Source: RGIG3528 sp045616485 (lineage in GTDB: Bacteria; Bacillota; Clostridia; Lachnospirales; Lachnospiraceae). From it: 64,000 nt of DNA. Under the pieces are notes generated by a model. That model saw nothing but the letters and a program-made list of their open reading frames with translations. It did not search any database and was not told where the DNA came from. Position numbers and translations under genes: made by a program. The stretch covers positions 12,414-76,413 of the forward strand of contig JAZLGU010000085.1 of assembly GCA_045616485.1 (NCBI GenBank), given 5' to 3'. Shown here one piece after another: positions 17,056 through 23,278 of the stretch (the first letter of the stretch is position 1; the number at the start of each line of letters is the position of its first letter).

Positions 17056-17820
17056 ATGAGTATGACAATTTCAAGTTACGATAAAGCTTTTGCAGAGCAG
17101 GTAAAGCGTGATTTTAAGGAAATAGACAATCTACCGGTATCAAAGCTTAGTACAGGAAATGTGAAGGCCGGTAAGGTTAGGGATAATGGCAGCGCAACAG
17201 GTGTTAAAAATGATATAAGTGCCAAGAATGAGGAAAAGCTTTCTAAAAAAGCGCAGGACTTTCTTAAGAGCCTTCGTGAAAAGTATGGCGATTATGATTT
17301 TATGGTAGGAAACAATACAGACGATCTTAAAGCGCTTTCAAAGACCGGCAGCAAAGAGTTTTCTGTTATTTTCTCCAATGAAGAGATTGAGAGAATGACG
17401 CATGACGAAAAGTATGCAGATGAGAAAATGCAGGGTGTGGCCGGTGCTGTGAAGATGGCAAAGCGAGTTGCCGAAGAATATGGCTTTGGCGTGGGTGAAG
17501 ATGGTCAGAAGGGTACTATAAATAAAATAGGTATCGCTGTTAATGATGATGGCAGCATGAAGTTTTTTGCAGAGCTAGAAAAATCATCTGCTGCGCAGAG
17601 AGAGCGTATTGATAAATCAAGGGAAAAGCATACAGAGGAAAAGAAGGCTGCAGAGCGTACTAAGAAGAAAAATCCCTATGAAAAAGATGAGAAGCCTTCT
17701 ATAAAGAGAACAACTGTCGAAGCTGATTCCATAGATGAACTTATGAGTAAAATTAAGAAAATTGAATGGGATAAGATTGAAGACAGCAAGCCTGGTGACA
17801 GAGTGAATTATGCAGTATAA
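17056..17820 (+). CDS. Uncharacterised protein, paralogue of the preceding gene (DUF6033-like)
   Basis: Also 254 residues, and a diverged tandem copy of its neighbour. The shared landmarks fall in the same order: SKKAQDFLKSLREKYGDYDFM, NEEIERMTHDEKYA, NDDGSMKFFAELEKSSAAQRERIDK, then a Lys/Glu-rich stretch and DSIDELMSKI. AGGAGG lies 6 bases before ATG 17,056 and the gap to the upstream gene is 11 bases, so it is translated from the same message. No signal peptide or enzyme motif is seen. Confidence 0.8.
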   Translation: MSMTISSYDKAFAEQVKRDFKEIDNLPVSKLSTGNVKAGKVRDNGSATGVKNDISAKNEEKLSKKAQDFLKSLREKYGDYDFMVGNNTDDLKALSKTGSKEFSVIFSNEEIERMTHDEKYADEKMQGVAGAVKMAKRVAEEYGFGVGEDGQKGTINKIGIAVNDDGSMKFFAELEKSSAAQRERIDKSREKHTEEKKAAERTKKKNPYEKDEKPSIKRTTVEADSIDELMSKIKKIEWDKIEDSKPGDRVNYAV

Positions 17821-17872
17821 AGTATTGTAAATTTTGAATTTCACCGTTTTCCGTATGTGTGCAGGAGATCGA

Positions 17873-18139
17873 GTGCCGACCGGTGATGAGAAAAAAGTCA
17901 TGGAATACGATAAAGATATGTATGCTATGGCGAAACAAACTCAGACCATGATGGCTGCCATAAAGAAACGTCAAAAGGAACATGATTTCCTCTGGGAGGA
18001 AAAAGAGGCAAAAGAGTATGATCCTGAAAGTACTGCGGAAAATGCTGAAGCGGCAGGAGACCTTCCGGAGATACCGGAAGGTGGTGGCGTGGTAGTAGCC
18101 CTGGATGGTGGGGCAGATGCGGCAAATGGAGAGCTTTAA
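17873..18139 (+). CDS. Small uncharacterised protein
   Basis: An 88-residue acidic protein. I chose GTG 17,873 because AGGAG lies 5 bases upstream; an internal ATG at 17,900 is the alternative. The first half is helical and charged (DMYAMAKQTQTMMAAIKKRQKEHDFLWEE), and the end is low-complexity, rich in Gly, Ala and acidic residues. It follows the DUF6033-like pair by about 50 bases and is probably part of the same sigma-28 transcript. I do not recognise the family. Confidence 0.65.
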   Translation: MPTGDEKKVMEYDKDMYAMAKQTQTMMAAIKKRQKEHDFLWEEKEAKEYDPESTAENAEAAGDLPEIPEGGGVVVALDGGADAANGEL

Positions 18140-18171
18140 TAGAATAAAACACGATAATGTTCTAAATAATA

Positions 18172-18198
18172 TAAAGATGTATGATTTTTTGCCGATAT
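18172..18198 (+). promoter_or_regulatory. Second sigma-28/sigma-D type promoter
   Basis: TAAA at 18,172-18,175, a 15-base spacer, then a perfect GCCGATAT at 18,191-18,198. This is the best flagellar-type promoter in the window. It lies 74 bases before the next start codon, with a terminator-like hairpin in between. Confidence 0.85.
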
Positions 18199-18218
18199 AA
18201 AAGATATAGGCTAGGGAG

Positions 18219-18261
18219 AGCGTTTTTTTCAATGGATTGAAATTGAAAAAGGCGCTTTTTT
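18219..18261 (+). terminator. Intrinsic terminator or attenuator in the sigma-28 leader
   Basis: AGCGTTTTTTTCAAT pairs with ATTGAAAAAGGCGCT over 15 bp (two G-U pairs) around an 8-base loop, GGATTGAA, and runs into six Ts. It sits downstream of the promoter at 18,172 and upstream of the gene that promoter should serve, so transcription must read through it. The loop again begins with GGA. It could also simply end transcription of the upstream operon. Confidence 0.75.
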
Positions 18262-18279
18262 AGTTTTGGAAGGAGTTTT

Positions 18280-19065
18280 ATGCAGGTAAATACGCGAGAG
18301 TCATTTGTAATGGCTAAAAATATATTTGAAGAAGCTCATAAGCTCACTCCGGACAATATTAAGAATGAAGACGACTGGAGAAAAATGTCTGACAAAGAGT
18401 GGGATAAGTTGATTGCCCATTTTGACAAGTATCTTGATGCTACTCGAGAGAATCTGGAAGAGCTTAAGGAAAAACAGGAAGAAGCTGCCAAGAAAACGGC
18501 AGCGGAAGCTCCGGCTAATATGAAATCTATTATGGCTGCCCAGGCAGCACTTCAAGTCGCTGCAAATGGCTTTACCAATGATACGGTGGAAACAACCGGT
18601 GACTTCGGCACCATAGCCCTGGTAACTGCCGGAGAAAACACATGTCCGTATTCCTATCTTGCGAGCGATGGAGTAATCGAGTATAACGGCGTTACTTTTG
18701 TCTGCGATTACAAGAATAATGCTATATCTCTTGGTGACGTTACTTCGGATCCAAGTAAAGTACTTAATATACCTCTTCCAAGTGGTGGCAATCTTTATGT
18801 AAATGTAGATAATTTTGATGATCTCGCAAAAGCTGCAGGCATGTTTTCACCTAAGGATCTGAACGCCATTTTGCGCGCCATGGAAACTTATAAGCACTGC
18901 AGCAGTAAAATTAAGGAAATAGAGGACGAAGAAAATAAGTCTCCGGAAGAAATAGCACAGGAAAGGGCTGGCAGGGAAAGAAATGAAGCAGCGGAGCAAA
19001 TGAAGATGACAAATGAAAGCATTTATCAAAGGCTTATGAGTGAGGATTATGGATATTTTAAGTAA
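18280..19065 (+). CDS. Uncharacterised protein, sigma-28-driven
   Basis: A 261-residue soluble protein with no signal peptide. The N-terminal 75 residues are charged helix (KMSDKEWDKLIAHFDKYLD, then ENLEELKEKQEEAAKK). The middle (about 80-190) looks like a beta-rich domain (GVIEYNGVTFVCDYKNNAISLGD), and the C-terminus is helical with CSSKIKEIEDEE. A strong AAGGAG precedes the ATG. I do not recognise the family. Some relatives of such genes lie near flagellar regulons, but the link here rests only on the promoter. The stop overlaps the next gene's start. Confidence 0.75.
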   Translation: MQVNTRESFVMAKNIFEEAHKLTPDNIKNEDDWRKMSDKEWDKLIAHFDKYLDATRENLEELKEKQEEAAKKTAAEAPANMKSIMAAQAALQVAANGFTNDTVETTGDFGTIALVTAGENTCPYSYLASDGVIEYNGVTFVCDYKNNAISLGDVTSDPSKVLNIPLPSGGNLYVNVDNFDDLAKAAGMFSPKDLNAILRAMETYKHCSSKIKEIEDEENKSPEEIAQERAGRERNEAAEQMKMTNESIYQRLMSEDYGYFK

Positions 19066-19357
19066 AATAGAAGAATTCTATATGACTAAGGATTATGTTG
19101 AGGCTATAATCAAAGCTGAAGATAGAATAAAAGTTGTGTTTCATAACAATGTATGGATAACGGTTGAAGTTGCTTTGTTAATAAATGTCTATATTAACGA
19201 TATTTTTTATTACGATTTTGATGAACAAGATGTATTAGCGTTTTTTTCTGAATTGGAGGAATCTACTGTTGCTTTTATTAAAAATAAAGTGGAGATAATA
19301 GACAAAACAGCAAAGCGTTATAATCAGCCAGGTGTTATATTAAAAACGATAAAATGA
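19049..19357 (+). CDS. Small uncharacterised protein
   Basis: A 102-residue protein overlapping the previous gene by 17 bases, consistent with translational coupling. I chose ATG 19,049, preceded by GTGAGG; a GTG at 19,040 is the alternative. The sequence alternates short strands and helices (RIKVVFHNNVWITVEVALL, EQDVLAFFSELEE), has no cysteines and no membrane segment, and is more AT-rich than its neighbours. No family is recognised. Confidence 0.65.
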   Translation: MDILSKIEEFYMTKDYVEAIIKAEDRIKVVFHNNVWITVEVALLINVYINDIFYYDFDEQDVLAFFSELEESTVAFIKNKVEIIDKTAKRYNQPGVILKTIK

Positions 19358-19385
19358 ATCGACCAGGTTTCCAGGGACGATTCCA

Positions 19386-19600
19386 ATGGGTATTGTTTCT
19401 CAAAATCCGGATTACATCTGGAATATTTCGAAGCTGGATTCTGTATTGATGTAAGCGATAGGTGTGCCTGCAGGAGTTCCTATGAACTGGATGACTTTCG
19501 GCATGCTAACCACGACCGGAAGCCTGGGGTGAGGCAGAAAATTGTTAACGGGACGAGCTGAAAGCTTGCAAAACCATCAGAATGATGGTAAAATGTAGAA
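19386..19600 (+). pseudogene. Degenerate coding remnant between the unknown cluster and the HTH gene
   Basis: About 270 bases without an intact gene. One frame from ATG 19,386 reads MGIVSQNPDYIWNISKLDSV, hits a stop, and continues in frame with AIGVPAGVPMNWMTFGML, so it looks like a decayed gene of unknown identity. The tail CCGGAAGCCTGGGGTGAGGC (about 19,514) is loosely similar to the repeat module at 21,580-21,600. Confidence 0.35.
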
Positions 19601-19626
19601 AAATACAATTAGGGTGATGGTGGAGT

Positions 19627-20184
19627 ATGAAAGGACGATTTGTTACAAAAGAATATACCACTGCTGAAGAGATAAAAAAAACTCGCACAAGACTGGGCCT
19701 AACACAGAAGGAATTTGCGGCACTTGTGGGCGCGTCAAAGCCTACGGTGGAGCGGTGGGAAATGAGTGATAAGTCCATAGCGGGGCAGATAGCTGTTCTT
19801 TTACCTCTGTTGACTTCGGATTACGTTGACCGCCACAGAATTCCACATAGGACGAAGCCACTCCGTATGTGGTATATGTACAAGGATACCATATGCACTC
19901 TTATTGATGTGGATGATAGGCAACAGCGGGTAGATATTAAGAATTATGTTTCCAATCCTCAGTTCCGGGCTTTTGGATGTAATGACAATCCTAGTTATGC
20001 AGACTATCAGGATTTTCTCGCTTCACGCTGTTTTCCGGAAACTCGAGATAAAATGAAAATCATATTAGATGATTTGGATTTGCCACACTATGATGCTTTT
20101 TTGATTATTCAGAAGACAAAAGGAAAAATGGCAGAGGATGATTTTTGGATATTGATTGAGGGAAACGATGATAGAACTATTTGA
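19627..20184 (+). CDS. HTH regulator, putative antitoxin of a HipA-like pair
   Basis: A 185-residue protein. Residues about 12-62 form an XRE/HTH_3-type domain (EEIKKTRTRLGLTQKEFAAL, then VGASKPTVERWE). The C-terminal 110 residues contain a strand-rich region and FLASRCFPETRDKMKIILDDL. This loosely resembles the N-subdomain-1 pattern of HipA/HipS proteins; that is inference. It overlaps the kinase-like gene by 17 bases. The two together look like a HipB-HipT style toxin-antitoxin unit in which the antitoxin carries an added domain. AGGGTGATGGTGG precedes the start. An ordinary repressor role is possible. Confidence 0.7.
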   Translation: MKGRFVTKEYTTAEEIKKTRTRLGLTQKEFAALVGASKPTVERWEMSDKSIAGQIAVLLPLLTSDYVDRHRIPHRTKPLRMWYMYKDTICTLIDVDDRQQRVDIKNYVSNPQFRAFGCNDNPSYADYQDFLASRCFPETRDKMKIILDDLDLPHYDAFLIIQKTKGKMAEDDFWILIEGNDDRTI

Positions 20185-20980
20185 ACAAGAATTAAAAAGT
20201 TTTGAACGACATTCCTCCAAGGGTAATCAGCTGAAGTGGAAGTGTGACAATATATGGTATAAAGCGGATTATGCAGGCTATGAGAGCTTAGCAGAATATG
20301 TAGTGTCTGGTCTATTGAAAAAATCCTCTCTCAAATCAGAGGAGTATGTGAGGTATGGATTGGACCAGGCAAAATATAAAAGAAATATGTTTAATGCCAG
20401 CAGCAGCACACATTTTTTAGAGGAGGATTGGCAGATTATTACATTAGAAAGGCTATACAAAAACTATTGTAACAGGAGTCTTTATAATAGCGTATGGTCT
20501 ATTGAAGATGTTACTTCACGATTTTGTTTTTTGGTGGGAGAAATTAGGAAAATTACAGGAATACAGGATTTTGACAAATATTTGGCCACCTTGTTCACGT
20601 TGGATGCCATGTTCTTGAACGAAGATCGTCATTTTCACAATATTGCTGTGCTCATGAACGGCAGTGGGGAATACAGACTTTGCCCCATTTTTGATAACGG
20701 TGCATCTCTGCTATCAGATATAACTATTGACTATCCTATGGGCACAGATGTTATGGAACTTATACCCGAGGTGAAGGCCAAGAGCATCAGTCGAGACTTT
20801 GATGAACAGTTAAACATTGCTGAAAAAGTATGTGGCTCCACTCTTTCTTTTTCCTTTGCCCCAAAAGATGTAGACAAATTGCTTGAAGATGCAGGGTACT
20901 TCTATGACGAGAAAACCATAGAACGTGTGAGATTAATAATGTATCAGCAGATACGCAAGTATAAATATTTGTTCCATTAG
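20168..20980 (+). CDS. HipA-like (HipT-type) protein kinase, putative toxin
   Basis: A 270-residue protein with HipA C-terminal kinase hallmarks. There is a Ser/Gly-rich loop, HSSKGNQLKW, near the N-terminus and a lysine in IWYKADY followed by ESLAEY. The catalytic NEDRHFHNIAVL matches HipA's DRHxxN, and PIFDNGASLL sits at the metal-binding DFD position. It lacks HipA's own N-terminal domain, as HipT does. Known HipA and HipT kinases phosphorylate aminoacyl-tRNA synthetases; the target here is unknown. I chose ATG 20,168 after GAGGG rather than TTG 20,156. It overlaps the HTH gene, as toxin genes usually do. Confidence 0.72.
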   Translation: MIELFEQELKSFERHSSKGNQLKWKCDNIWYKADYAGYESLAEYVVSGLLKKSSLKSEEYVRYGLDQAKYKRNMFNASSSTHFLEEDWQIITLERLYKNYCNRSLYNSVWSIEDVTSRFCFLVGEIRKITGIQDFDKYLATLFTLDAMFLNEDRHFHNIAVLMNGSGEYRLCPIFDNGASLLSDITIDYPMGTDVMELIPEVKAKSISRDFDEQLNIAEKVCGSTLSFSFAPKDVDKLLEDAGYFYDEKTIERVRLIMYQQIRKYKYLFH

Positions 20981-20982
20981 GT

Positions 20983-21019
20983 GTGTCACCGGGGGCAACT
21001 GGAACCGTCCCCACTGACA
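20983..21019. repeat. Divergent GTCACCGGGG/GGAACCGTCCCC repeat
   Basis: TGTCACCGGGGG and GGAACCGTCCCCACTGACA form an imperfect dyad just after the HipA-like stop. It is a relative of the window's GGGGACGTTTCT repeat family, with GGTTCC in place of GTTTCT. Confidence 0.6.
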
Positions 21020-21101
21020 TCCAAATAATCCTAAGTTTAAGCACTGGCATTATTTCTTTGCTTTTGGTGGTGGTTTTTGCATAAGGAAGAAGGTGATTGT
21101 A

Positions 21102-21482
21102 ATGAAGTCATACCTGAATGTTTTTATTTCTAACTATATAAAAGAAAACAAAAGAGACAGATTGACGTATGAATTGAATTCTGCTAAAAATCAAAAGATG
21201 TTTATGGAACACTTTTGCCACGAAACAGAAAAGTATGTTATGGAAGATAAAGTGGTGTATCATGGCAAAAATGGTAATCTTGATAATATACTTGGACCTG
21301 CTAGCGACATAATATTCTATGTTGTGACAAATGAGCCTGGTGAAGGAACTTTAGTGAAAGGGACAGAATTGCAAAAAGTCTTTAATGAGCATTATATGGC
21401 GGTTTTGGCAGTATCGGATGATATCGTTATTATCAAAGAAGAAGCATTGTATAGTTCATCCGTATTTGTATTAAGGATATAG
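21102..21482 (+). CDS. Uncharacterised protein
   Basis: A 126-residue soluble protein starting at ATG 21,102 (AAGAAGGTG lies upstream; GTG 21,093 is an alternative). It contains KENKRDRLTYELNSAKNQ, a HFCHETEKYVM segment and a hydrophobic IIFYVVTNEP strand. No motif identifies it. It is AT-rich like the rest of this accessory stretch and is followed by a clear terminator. It could belong to the older integrated relic. Confidence 0.55.
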   Translation: MKSYLNVFISNYIKENKRDRLTYELNSAKNQKMFMEHFCHETEKYVMEDKVVYHGKNGNLDNILGPASDIIFYVVTNEPGEGTLVKGTELQKVFNEHYMAVLAVSDDIVIIKEEALYSSSVFVLRI

Positions 21483-21525
21483 TAGTTGACATACGTGTCA
21501 ACGGGCATTCAATTGTAAGAGATTA

Positions 21526-21557
21526 GAGGCTGTGTGCTTGGCGCACAGCCTCTTTTT
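21526..21557 (+). terminator. Intrinsic terminator
   Basis: GAGGCTGTGTGC pairs with GCGCACAGCCTC over 12 bp (one G-U pair) with a TTG loop, followed by five Ts. It lies 43 bases after the orphan gene. A smaller dyad, GTTGACA-TACG-TGTCAAC, lies at 21,485-21,502. Confidence 0.8.
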
Positions 21558-21590
21558 CGCGAGACACTTGCGACTCATGACCGGAAGCCA

Positions 21591-21755
21591 GGGAAGATGC
21601 AGAATCTTGCTTTGCACGCGACCAGGAAGCGTGGATTTTTGCCTATTGTTGTTTTTGTACAGCCGAAAGGATATTTCTGATAGGTCCACAAGCAAGAAAT
21701 TTTTAGCTTTATTAGATTGAAATATATAGTTATTTGTGTTAGCCTAATAAGTATA
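21591..21755. mobile_element. Relic of an earlier integrative element (integrase lost)
   Basis: The first half (21,591-21,645) is nearly identical to 22,885-22,940 inside the present element. The second half (21,648-21,749) matches, with few changes, the 102 bases at 26,322-26,423 that lie between xis and int. Immediately after CCTAATA the sequence jumps to the GTGTAGTAAG att repeat, exactly where an integrase gene should lie. I read this as the right end of an older, related insertion from which int has been deleted. Confidence 0.65.
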
Positions 21756-21871
21756 TGTGTACTAAGTGTGTAGTAAGACACTTTTTGAAAAAAACATAAA
21801 GGCCTACAAGCCTTTAAAATACTGGAGGTTTAACTTTTTATGGAAGCTTACAAGCAGGAATTTATTGACTT
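21756..21871. repeat. Left att repeat carrying a truncated pyrE start
   Basis: About 116 bases match 27,629-27,743 with only a few differences. They include GTGTGTAGTAAG motifs, the pyrE ribosome site (GGAGG) and the first pyrE codons. From ATG 21,840 the frame reads MEAYKQEFIDF and then leaves pyrE, stopping at 21,890, so this is a decoy start left by integration. More GTGTGTAGTAA motifs at 22,021-22,050 fit integrase arm sites. Confidence 0.8.
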
Positions 21872-22106
21872 CTCCTGCGGCATATCGTGAGCTCCGGATA
21901 CTATGTACCTGGAAGTGGCTCAAATGCTTGATTTTACCGCATTTGTGGCTTGCAGTAGGCGTTAATCTCCGGATAACAAAAGTGATGTAATTTATCGTAA
22001 AATAACGCAATTTATTATAAAAAGTGTGTAGTAAAGTGTGTAGTAAAATACACAGGATGCCTGAATTGTTTAATGCCAATTGGTTTGATTTTTGGGGGCT
22101 ATAAAA

Positions 22107-22529
22107 ATGTTCGAAATTGAAAACAATGGAACTATTATTGGTAATTATTCATTTGAAAAAAAAGATACAAGTTATGTTAGTATAAATAACTCAGTCGAGA
22201 AAAAAATAAGAGGTGTGCTTGTTAACTATGAAGTTAAGATGTATAAAAATATGTCAAATTTTTTCAAAACAACTATTTTAGTTTTAGATGAATATATTAA
22301 TAACGAAGCATGCATAATTAATGATTGTATTTGCGAAATATCTGGGCAAGATAACAAGGTTATGGTTCAATATATTAAAAATGCTATTAATGATTATTTT
22401 AAGGTTGCTTGTTTACAAAATAATATGTTTCATGGAACAGTTATCGTAAATCAGGTTGAATATTCTAATGTTGGAACTAGTAGGCAAATAATAGAGTACT
22501 CACTTGATTACATTTTAGGAAATATTTAA
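22107..22529 (+). CDS. Uncharacterised cargo protein of the integrative element
   Basis: A 140-residue AT-rich gene starting at ATG 22,107 after GGGGG. The protein is soluble, with alternating strands (GTIIGNYSFEKKDTSYVSI) and IINDCICEISGQDNKVMVQY. No motif identifies it. Its base composition differs sharply from the element's replication genes, and it has its own terminator, so it looks like an accessory (moron-type) gene. Confidence 0.55.
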   Translation: MFEIENNGTIIGNYSFEKKDTSYVSINNSVEKKIRGVLVNYEVKMYKNMSNFFKTTILVLDEYINNEACIINDCICEISGQDNKVMVQYIKNAINDYFKVACLQNNMFHGTVIVNQVEYSNVGTSRQIIEYSLDYILGNI

Positions 22530-22544
22530 ATATGCCACTGGGGC

Positions 22545-22740
22545 ATGTCGTGTCACCGGGGACGGTTCCAATAATGTTAAGTTAAGGAGTTTGAGCAAAT
22601 AAATTTGCCCAAGCTCTTTTCTTATTCCATCCATTGCCAATGATTTTCCTGCAGTAAAAATTTCAGGTACAACAAAAAGACAGATTTACATCTGCGCAAG
22701 CTTAACTTAACGTTATTGGGACGGTTCCGAATGACAACTT
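22545..22740. repeat. Inverted-repeat module with internal terminator
   Basis: 19-base arms, CCAATAATGTTAAGTTAAG at 22,568-22,586 and its complement at 22,701-22,719 (one G-T), enclose about 115 bases. GGGACGGTTCC occurs just outside the left arm and again next to the right arm. Inside, GAGTTTGAGCAAAT (22,587) pairs with ATTTGCCCAAGCTC (22,603) and runs into TTTT, an intrinsic terminator for the cargo gene. It is probably a non-autonomous repeat. The rest of the 749-base gap up to 23,279 holds the features listed next. Confidence 0.65.
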
Positions 22741-22808
22741 TTGCCTACCTACAAAGTGAAATATCCTTGCTATTACAGATGAAACAGGTACAATAGTAGT
22801 TAAATACA

Positions 22809-22862
22809 ATAAGGACGCGCTTTTTTACAAAAGCTTATTATAGTCTTCGCCGGACGGGCATC
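22809..22862. repeat. Dispersed ~54-base structured repeat, copy 1
   Basis: A pattern of the form GCTTTnnnnACnAAAGC, then ATTATAGT, then nTCGCCGnACnGGC, recurs at 39,733-39,788. The first part can form a short hairpin, and a different small hairpin follows in each copy (here ATCAACGCA-TT-TGCGTTGAT). Function unknown. Confidence 0.5.
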
Positions 22863-22990
22863 AACGCATTTGCGTTGATATAATGGGAAGATGCAGAACC
22901 CTGCTTTGCACGCGACCTGGAAGCGTGGATTTTTGCCTATATTGCATGCAACTATTGGCGTATCCTGTTATATAAAGTTATTGTTTGCAG

Positions 22991-23145
22991 TCAAAGGGGA
23001 TCTTTGATTAGTCAAAGGGTGCGCGTGTGCGCTTATTTACTTGGGTTGGAGGTCACGCAGTGCTTTTGATTCTCTGAAGTTTTAGAAAAAATTGAAGATT
23101 TTTAGTTTTAACGCGGTGTCTTTGAAAAAATCAAAGGGATCGCGT
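22991..23145. promoter_or_regulatory. TCAAAG/CTTTGA dyads upstream of the element's first replication-region gene
   Basis: TCAAAG-GGGAT-CTTTGA lies at 22,991-23,007, a half site at 23,012-23,017, and CTTTGA-AAAAA-TCAAAG at 23,120-23,136 nested between ACGCG and CGCGT. Repeated dyads ahead of a replication operon fit repressor operators or origin iterons. The last dyad could also form a terminator hairpin. No protein is known to bind here. Confidence 0.4.
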
Positions 23146-23278
23146 TATTTTTGTGCGCTTTTAGAGGAGATGGTGTACAGGGGAGCGTCCTGTAAAAAAA
23201 ATTTTTTCCTGAATGAATCTGTAAACGTGCTTTTACCACCATAAGTAAAAAGTAGAGGCTATTTAGAAAGGAGAAAAT

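Noticed and set aside
21840..21890. A second pyrE start
   Set aside because: Only the first 11 codons match pyrE, followed by four unrelated codons and a stop. It is the att duplication, not a gene.
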